Shown here: piece after piece, positions 15,886 to 21,215 of the stretch
Numbering within the stretch: the stretch's first letter is position 1
Layout of the letters: each line of letters starts with the position of its first letter
Source of the DNA: Deltaproteobacteria bacterium
GTDB taxonomy: Bacteria > Desulfobacterota > DSM-4660 > Desulfatiglandales > HGW-15
DNA: 21,215 nucleotides
Direction: 5' to 3'
Assembly (NCBI GenBank): GCA_016932235.1
Contig: JAFGDF010000008.1
Span: 1 to 21,215, forward strand
Position numbers and translations under genes: made by a program
The notes under the pieces: model-generated
Databases searched by the model: none
Told to the model about the DNA's origin: nothing
Seen by the model: only the letters and a program-made list of their open reading frames with translations

Positions 15886-17667
15886 ATGATAAAAGATGAT
15901 ACGGGAATTTCTGATTCGGTCAATCCGGGTCGAAAAGATGAATTGTCTGGGACTCTCGGATCCACTATACAACCGGAGGATATCTTAAATTATCATCGCC
16001 GCATAAAACGCGGCATCCTTGTCTGCCTTTTAATAACCTATCTTGTTCCTGTTGTTATCCTTACGGTTTATTTCAATAATAAATTCAATTCAAGCATGCG
16101 GGAAAGCGGGAAGATGCAGCTTGCTGCGGTTGCCGAAAGCAAGAGAAACACTATTGATCTGTTTATGCAGACAAGGATTGTGAACGTATTCAATCTGTTT
16201 CATATGAAGGATTTTTCCCTAAGGCCCAGTCTTCAGGACATGCAGGCGTATCTGGAAAACCTGATCCGCTCCGATGATGCATTTTTAGATGTGGGCATCA
16301 TCGATCCTGAAGGGAATCAGATCGGATATGCAGGACCTTATCCCCATTTGCGCAGCAAGAATTACAGCGATGAAAAATGGTACATCAATCTTATAGATCA
16401 AGAAAGGAGTTATATTATCACTGATCTTTATCTGGGATTGAGGAGGCATCTCCATTTTACCATAGGTGTCAAGCAGGTGGTTGACGGCCGGTATTACGTG
16501 ATCCGCACAAGCGTGTATCCCGACAAGCTTTATGATCTTATAAACGTTAGCTACGGTAAGAAGGCAAGGGGATTTATAGTCAACGAGCAGGGTCTCTACC
16601 AGGTTGTGGATAAGGATTTCGGGAAGCTGCTGGAACCCGCTTTTTATGCTCCCGGAACGTGTGAAAAAGCTGATGTGACCATGATCACGCTAAACGGGGA
16701 ATCCACCCTGGCTGCCCATACATGGCTCAAGGAAGTTCCATGGTGTCTTGTGCTGATGCAGGATGAACCGGTGGCTTTTGCTGAGATGTATGGAGTCCGA
16801 AACACAATGATCATCGGGGCAGCTTTATTGATCATGGTGATCACGCTTTTCATTTGGATTATCGTTAATCGCCTGCTCAGCAGGGCCCAGGCCGTCGACC
16901 TGGAACGAGTTGAGCTAAAGAGCCAGTTGTACCATGCCCATAAACTGGTATCCGTGGGCCAGCTTGCCGGAGGAGTGGCCCATGAGATAAACAATCCGCT
17001 GGCTATTATTGAATCTGAATCCGGCGTTATAAGGGATATGTTCGATCCGGAACTGGGGATGGATGCATCACCGGATGCGATCCGGAAGGAACTGGATGAA
17101 ATCGATAAGGCCGTAAGCCGGGCCAGGGGGATCACCCAGAAGATCCTGAGCTTTGTTAGAAAAACCGAGCCGAAACTTGAAAAGATTGACATTAACCAAC
17201 TGTTGGATGAGGTGGCCTCAGGCGTCAAGGAACAGGAATTTAAGGTCTCGGATATCTCTCTCATCAAGGATTATGCCCCGGACATTCCGGAAATGTATCT
17301 AGATCCAGACCTTATGCGACAGGTATTCCTTAACCTGATGAACAATGCCAGTGACGCAGTCGGAAAGAACGATACCATTACATTGAAAACCGCAGTGGAA
17401 GACAATCATGTGAAGATTATCGTTTCTGATACGGGAAAGGGGATAGCCCCTGATCAGCTCGAAAAAATTTTTATGCCTTTTTTCACCACCAAGAACGTGG
17501 GGAAGGGCACAGGGCTGGGTTTGCCCATCAGTCTCAATATCGTTGAGGGGTTTGGCGGCCGCATGGAGGTGAAAAGCATGCCCGGCACCGGTACCGCATT
17601 TACCATTGTTTTGCCCCTGCCGAACAAAGACCGGGACACTGACGGTTATCAGGAAAAACGCAAATAA
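15886..17667 (+). CDS. Membrane histidine kinase with dCache sensor
   Basis: A 593-aa sensor kinase. There is a cytosolic leader, then a first membrane helix at about 43-63 and an extracytoplasmic dCache-type domain at about 65-300. The Cache-typical part reads FLDVGIIDPEGNQIGYAGPY followed by YSDEKWY. A second helix spans about 306-329. HisKA has His366 in GGVAHEINNPLAIIES. HATPase_c has NNASDAV, DTGKGIAP and GTGLGLP. Cache domains of this type bind small molecules such as amino or carboxylic acids outside the membrane. No output domain is attached. It most likely phosphorylates the receiver fused to the permease encoded 100 bp downstream, or the receiver at 19847. The ribosome binding site before ATG 15886 is weak. 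Confidence 0.9.
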   Translation: MIKDDTGISDSVNPGRKDELSGTLGSTIQPEDILNYHRRIKRGILVCLLITYLVPVVILTVYFNNKFNSSMRESGKMQLAAVAESKRNTIDLFMQTRIVNVFNLFHMKDFSLRPSLQDMQAYLENLIRSDDAFLDVGIIDPEGNQIGYAGPYPHLRSKNYSDEKWYINLIDQERSYIITDLYLGLRRHLHFTIGVKQVVDGRYYVIRTSVYPDKLYDLINVSYGKKARGFIVNEQGLYQVVDKDFGKLLEPAFYAPGTCEKADVTMITLNGESTLAAHTWLKEVPWCLVLMQDEPVAFAEMYGVRNTMIIGAALLIMVITLFIWIIVNRLLSRAQAVDLERVELKSQLYHAHKLVSVGQLAGGVAHEINNPLAIIESESGVIRDMFDPELGMDASPDAIRKELDEIDKAVSRARGITQKILSFVRKTEPKLEKIDINQLLDEVASGVKEQEFKVSDISLIKDYAPDIPEMYLDPDLMRQVFLNLMNNASDAVGKNDTITLKTAVEDNHVKIIVSDTGKGIAPDQLEKIFMPFFTTKNVGKGTGLGLPISLNIVEGFGGRMEVKSMPGTGTAFTIVLPLPNKDRDTDGYQEKRK

Positions 17668-17766
17668 GCCTGGCTGTAAACGAAGAAATTGGCATTGGAG
17701 TCTGTAATATCTGGGGCAGAGATACCTATATAATTTAATGCGACATCATCAAGTGGGAGGTTAACA

Positions 17767-19809
17767 GTGTCCGAAAACGGGAAAATCATACCTGAAGAAA
17801 AACCGAGAATCCTGCTCGTGGATGACGAGGATCAGTTTCGAACCGCCTTGTCCAAGCGGCTTTCTGTGCGCGGATACGAGGTATTGGACGTGGATAACGG
17901 CGAAGACGCCATCAAGATTGTCCGGCATAAAAATCCTGAAGTAGTAGTGCTGGACAGAAAAATGCCGGATATGGACGGCATCCAGACGCTGCGTGAATTG
18001 AAGAAAATCCGGCCGGAAGTCCAGATTATAATGCTCACGGGGCATGGCAGCATCGAATCGGCACGTCTGACCGGCAAGCATGACGTGTTTGCGTATCTGC
18101 AAAAACCAGCGCCCATTGAAGAGATGATAGAGAAAATCGAAAGCGCCCGGGAGGAATACCGTTACGCCATGGCGCGCCATGAGATACCCTATGTCGAAAA
18201 GCTTACGATTAAGAACTGGCTCGTAGGGGTGCAGGGAAGACGCCCCGGAATTATCATCCTGGGTGCGTTGTTATTTGCCGTCATGTATTTCATGCCACCT
18301 ACGGAACGCCTTAAAATGCTCATGTCCGTAAAAAAAGGAGGCCAGCAGCAGGAAATGATCATGGGTTATGCCGAGTACCGGAACCTGGCGGAAGGGGAAT
18401 CCATTTCGGAGTTTTATGCCAAGACATCCAAAATGAAGCACAAGGGTCAAGACCTTGTGACAAAGACCGCCCGGAAAGCACAGATTATGATAGGAGTATT
18501 GATGGTCGCGGCCCTTTTTTGGGCCACAGGCGCAGTTCCCATTGGTATTGCCGCCCTGCTGGTAGGAGTTTTGATGTACTGGTTTCGGGTACTTCCATCC
18601 ACCGGGGTGGCCAAGGCCTATGCTTCGGATTCCGTTTTCTTCATATTCGGCGTCCTTTCCATGGCTACAGCTATCGGCAAGTCGGGCCTTGACCGGCGCA
18701 TCGGTCTTCTCCTCCTCCGGCCGAGCACATCCTTGAAGCGCATGGCCATCTTTTTTGCCCCCATGGTGGCTATATGTGCCTCCTTTTTATCCGAACACGC
18801 GCTGGTTGCTTTCATTGCTCCGATATTCATGATGGTCTATATGGGAGCGATCAAGACGAGCAATATAAAAAAAGACAAGGCGCTGGTCCTTATGATTATG
18901 TTGACCCTGAATTATGCCTGCAATCTGGGCGGTCCAGGGTCGCCTGCAGCCGGCGGTCGAAACGCCATCATGATCGGTATCCTGACTGATTACGGTATCA
19001 AAGTGACCTTTGGACAGTGGATCATGTACGGCCTGCCATTTGTCCCTGTTATGGCCTTTATTGTGGGACTTTACTGGTATCTCTGGGGACGCAACAAGCT
19101 TAAAATCAAGGAACTCAACGTGGCGGCCGCCGTGCAGCGGGAATCAGAAAAAATCGGCAAAATGACATTGAATGAGTACAAGACTGCCGTGGTTCTTGTC
19201 CTGCTGATTTTCGGATGGTCCGCTTTTTCGGGTATTTTCGGAATGGGCGGCCCTGTGATGCTTGCCCTGGTGGCCCTCAACATCCTCGGTATTCTAAGCT
19301 GGAAGGACATCAACGGGATCCATTGGGACGTAGTCGCCCTGTATGCCGCGGCAAGCGCGATGGGCTATGGCCTGGCCATCACAGGTGCTGCGCTGTGGAT
19401 CGCGGATGCATTTCTCGCGTCACTGCCGAATTTTCTGGCAAGCTCAGAAGCCGGACTCAGCATGGCCTGTTCCCTTTTCACGGGCATACTGACCAATTTC
19501 ATGAGTGACGGCGCTACAGTTGCGGCCATCGGCCCTATTGCGATTCCCATGGCCTCTATTGCAGGGGCGTCTCCTGTTATGGTGGGCCTGGCAACGGCCT
19601 TTGCGTCATCATTTGCCCATATGCTGGTCATCGGGACTCCGAATAATGCAATTGTCTTTGCTTTGGCCAAAGACTATGAAACCGGCGAGCAGCTGATTAC
19701 CATGAAGGACTTTTTTATTCATGGATCCATAATTCTCATCCTATCCATGCTTGTGCTGTGGGGCTGGGTAATCCTGGGTTACTGGAGGTTCTTGCCGTGG
19801 CCTGTATAA
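17767..19809 (+). CDS. Receiver domain fused to SLC13/DASS-type permease
   Basis: A 680-aa fusion. Residues 12-130 are a complete response-regulator receiver: acidic pair D19/D20, phospho-acceptor D63 in VVVLDRKMP, Thr91 in IIMLTGHG and Lys113 in YLQKPAP. A linker and a first hydrophobic helix (about 160-176) follow, then a soluble loop (177-235). The rest (about 238-672) has 10 or more membrane helices with SLC13/DASS hallmarks: CNLGGPGSPAAGGRNAIMIG, GILTNFMSDGATVAAIGPIAIP and VIGTPNNAIVFA. The two SNT sodium/substrate motifs read SEH (342-344) and SDG (580-582), so ion and substrate use may differ from known carriers. Translation starts at GTG with GGGAGG 6 nt upstream. Inference: the upstream dCache kinase phosphorylates D63 and gates transport directly. 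Confidence 0.9.
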   Translation: MSENGKIIPEEKPRILLVDDEDQFRTALSKRLSVRGYEVLDVDNGEDAIKIVRHKNPEVVVLDRKMPDMDGIQTLRELKKIRPEVQIIMLTGHGSIESARLTGKHDVFAYLQKPAPIEEMIEKIESAREEYRYAMARHEIPYVEKLTIKNWLVGVQGRRPGIIILGALLFAVMYFMPPTERLKMLMSVKKGGQQQEMIMGYAEYRNLAEGESISEFYAKTSKMKHKGQDLVTKTARKAQIMIGVLMVAALFWATGAVPIGIAALLVGVLMYWFRVLPSTGVAKAYASDSVFFIFGVLSMATAIGKSGLDRRIGLLLLRPSTSLKRMAIFFAPMVAICASFLSEHALVAFIAPIFMMVYMGAIKTSNIKKDKALVLMIMLTLNYACNLGGPGSPAAGGRNAIMIGILTDYGIKVTFGQWIMYGLPFVPVMAFIVGLYWYLWGRNKLKIKELNVAAAVQRESEKIGKMTLNEYKTAVVLVLLIFGWSAFSGIFGMGGPVMLALVALNILGILSWKDINGIHWDVVALYAAASAMGYGLAITGAALWIADAFLASLPNFLASSEAGLSMACSLFTGILTNFMSDGATVAAIGPIAIPMASIAGASPVMVGLATAFASSFAHMLVIGTPNNAIVFALAKDYETGEQLITMKDFFIHGSIILILSMLVLWGWVILGYWRFLPWPV

Positions 19810-19846
19810 TCGGATTTGAGGCATCTTCAGAAAGGGAAAGTGTTTT

Positions 19847-20314
19847 TTGAGCGAAAAAAGAATCAATGTCCTGCTGGTAGATGACGAAGAGGCACTGCTG
19901 AGTTCCATGCAGAGGCGGTTGCAGTTCCGTGATTTCAACGTGATCGCGGTCAATCGAGGGGAAAAGGCATTGAAAGCAGTCCGGGAACATCCTGTGGATG
20001 TGGCCGTCGTTGACATAAAAATGCCCGGAATAAACGGCAAGGAGGTTTTGGAGGCGCTCAAGGCGGAATACCCCTGGATGGAGGTTCTTATCCTGACCGG
20101 GCACGGTTCGTTCAATCCGGAGGAAGAAGGAGTTAGCGACAAAATTCATTCCTGTCTGGTAAAACCCTGCGATCTTGCGACCCTGCAGGAGGCATTGAAA
20201 GATGCTTATAAAAAAACCGTGATAAACCGCAGCAGGATCAGACCGCGTGATCCGGATGACGCATATATAAAAGGCGCGGCAGAAGGGTCGCCGGATGTGG
20301 CATTGAAGAAATAA
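19847..20314 (+). CDS. Single-domain response regulator
   Basis: A 155-aa receiver with no DNA-binding domain. Conserved residues are D12/D13, phospho-acceptor D56 in VAVVDIKMPG, Thr84 in LILTGHGS and Lys106 in CLVKPCD. The C-terminal 30 residues are charged and probably unstructured. The start is TTG 19847, with AAAGGGAAAG upstream, since no better start precedes the first strand. Its sequence (MLTGHGS-like and VDDEE motifs) resembles the receiver fused to the permease just upstream, which suggests duplication. It may compete for phosphate from the same kinase or serve as a sink. It lies 37 bp after the permease gene and 56 bp before the CBS gene. Confidence 0.85.
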   Translation: MSEKRINVLLVDDEEALLSSMQRRLQFRDFNVIAVNRGEKALKAVREHPVDVAVVDIKMPGINGKEVLEALKAEYPWMEVLILTGHGSFNPEEEGVSDKIHSCLVKPCDLATLQEALKDAYKKTVINRSRIRPRDPDDAYIKGAAEGSPDVALKK

Positions 20315-20356
20315 AAAGACATGGATGAAACCGGCCAGTGAAGAAATTTAAACATC

Positions 20357-20363
20357 AAGGAGA
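20357..20363 (+). promoter_or_regulatory. Ribosome binding site that selects ATG 20371
   Basis: AAGGAGA lies 7 nt before ATG 20371. The in-frame GTG at 20338 has no such site and would place the Shine-Dalgarno inside the coding region, so the later start is preferred. Confidence 0.7.
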
Positions 20364-20370
20364 TTTAACA

Positions 20371-20925
20371 ATGGAATCTATTACGGTCAGGGATATGATG
20401 ACCCCGATAGAAAGCTATGCCACCGTCTCTGAAGACGCCACTCTGACGGATGCGGTTCTGGCCCTGGAAGAAGCACAGAAAAATTTTGATCAGAACCGGT
20501 ACAGGCACAGGGCGATTCTGGTATATGATAAAAACAAGAAGATTGTGGGCAAACTCTCCCAACTTGATGTGTTAAAGGCGCTTGAACCGAAATATCAGGG
20601 AGTGGTTAAATTGAATGAACTCGACCAGTTCGGGATCAATGCTGATTATATTCGCAACCTGATAGATGAACTCGGACTTCTGAAAAAGCCTGTCCAGGAC
20701 ATTTGTCGGATAGCGGCTGAAATCAAGGTGAAAAATATCATGTACACCCCCACGCAAGGGGAATATGTCTCTGAGACAGCGATTCTCAACGAGGCCATTG
20801 TCCAATTGCTGGTCGGCCATCACCAGTCGCTTCTGGTAACTCGCAATAAAGATATTGTAGGGATACTGCGTCTAACAGACATTTTTAAGAGAATTACTGA
20901 CATGATAAGGGGATGCAATGTGTGA
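20371..20925 (+). CDS. CBS-domain pair protein
   Basis: A 184-aa protein with two CBS motifs, one at each end. The first begins ITVRDMMTPIESYATVSEDATL and ends in VGKLSQLDVLKAL. The second begins EIKVKNIMYTPTQGEYVSETA and ends in VGILRLTDIFKRITDMI. A charged helical stretch of about 40 residues lies between them. Bateman pairs bind adenine nucleotides such as AMP, ATP or SAM and usually control a partner protein. As the last gene of the signalling cluster it could report energy state to the permease or the receivers. No enzyme or channel domain is attached. Confidence 0.88.
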   Translation: MESITVRDMMTPIESYATVSEDATLTDAVLALEEAQKNFDQNRYRHRAILVYDKNKKIVGKLSQLDVLKALEPKYQGVVKLNELDQFGINADYIRNLIDELGLLKKPVQDICRIAAEIKVKNIMYTPTQGEYVSETAILNEAIVQLLVGHHQSLLVTRNKDIVGILRLTDIFKRITDMIRGCNV

Positions 20926-20943
20926 TTTGCAATTTAAAACCCA

Positions 20944-20958
20944 TGGCCCTCCGGGCCA
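20944..20958 (+). terminator. Possible terminator hairpin after the CBS gene
   Basis: A perfect stem TGGCCC / GGGCCA with a TCC loop lies 18 bp after the CBS stop. It is GC-rich and well placed, but has no U-tract behind it. Confidence 0.35.
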
Positions 20959-20991
20959 CCACGATGAATGAAAATAGCGCCATATGGTCTC

Positions 20992-21212
20992 AAGACCGTG
21001 GCCTGGGGAGCCCTTTTTACGGCGAAGACCCGGGTAGCAAGATAATAGCGCAAGGTGCATGCCAGGCGGGCGGAAATATCCTCCGGTCGTTCCATCTTGA
21101 TCCCTCATTATGACGACTGAGATGGCCCGCCGCCCGCCTCGTAAGGCAGTATGCGTAAAACTGGCCAGGAACGAGTTCGCTCGTAAAAAGTGCTCCCCAG
21201 GCCACGGTCTTT
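20992..21212. mobile_element. Nested inverted-repeat element, MITE-like or structured RNA
   Basis: The outer arms are 20992-21026 and 21176-21212. They match as reverse complements over about 36 nt with one substitution and one indel, beginning AAGACCGTGGCCTGGGGAGC. Inside are a perfect 10-bp pair (AGGCGGGCGG 21064-21073 / CCGCCCGCCT 21130-21139) and an inner 6-bp pair (CCATCT 21092-21097 / AGATGG 21120-21125). All three pairs are properly nested, so the whole element could fold as one long hairpin. No transposase or credible coding frame lies inside. The window ends 3 bp after the right arm, so a target-site duplication cannot be checked. A MITE or an intergenic structured element are both possible. 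Confidence 0.6.
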
Positions 21213-21215
21213 AGA

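Noticed and set aside
20338..20370. Longer CBS protein from GTG 20338
   Set aside because: AAGGAGA is well placed for ATG 20371 and would lie inside the coding sequence if the GTG were used.
1..21215. CRISPR array or transposase gene
   Set aside because: No regularly spaced direct repeats and no transposase motifs were seen on either strand.

Overview
The window looks like a chromosomal piece of a strictly anaerobic, selenocysteine-using bacterium, most likely a sulfate-reducing or syntrophic member of the Desulfobacterota. The reasons are a methylene-tetrahydrofolate reductase / HdrA / MvhD gene set of the Wood-Ljungdahl (reductive acetyl-CoA) type, two genes read through in-frame UGA codons, many PAS- and Cache-type two-component proteins, and a bacterial archaemetzincin. 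The taxon is inferred from gene content only.

Minus-strand block, 14.6 kb to 0.3 kb, read right to left. A MetF-like reductase (13688-14563) is followed by a very large HdrA fusion (9223-13671), MvhD (8792-9226), MetV (8082-8750) and a second MetF (7147-8085). Then come regulators: a CheY-like receiver (6664-7044), an ACT-repeat protein (5539-6552), a soluble histidine kinase with a Rossmann-like N-terminus (3920-5476) and an NtrC-type sigma-54 activator (2570-3910). The block ends with an archaemetzincin (2019-2573), an ATP-grasp ligase (841-1872) and a C39-like cysteine peptidase (323-844). Many neighbours overlap by ATGA, so much of the block is probably co-transcribed. The core is best read as a flavin/iron-sulfur complex that passes electrons between NAD(P)H or a ferredoxin-like carrier and methylene-H4F.

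Two genes of that core look broken if UGA is read as stop. HdrA has UGA at codon 64 and MvhD has UGA at codon 17. Both fall exactly where the families have a conserved Cys. Each is followed by a 7-bp hairpin whose loop lies 20-22 nt downstream and has G in its first two bases, as expected for a bacterial SECIS. They are called as selenoproteins, not pseudogenes.

A gamma-carbonic-anhydrase-like gene (15024-15545, minus) is divergent from a plus-strand signalling cluster. That cluster has a dCache membrane histidine kinase (15886-17667), a protein that fuses a response-regulator receiver to an SLC13/DASS-type permease (17767-19809), a stand-alone receiver (19847-20314) and a CBS-pair protein (20371-20925). 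The layout suggests a transporter whose activity is set directly by phosphorylation from the neighbouring kinase. This is the most novel-looking system here.

The intergenic DNA holds four copies of a 21-bp palindromic core (near 6.6, 14.6, 14.75 and 15.8 kb). The right edge holds an approximately 220-bp nested inverted-repeat element (20992-21212). No tRNA, rRNA, CRISPR array or transposase gene was seen.
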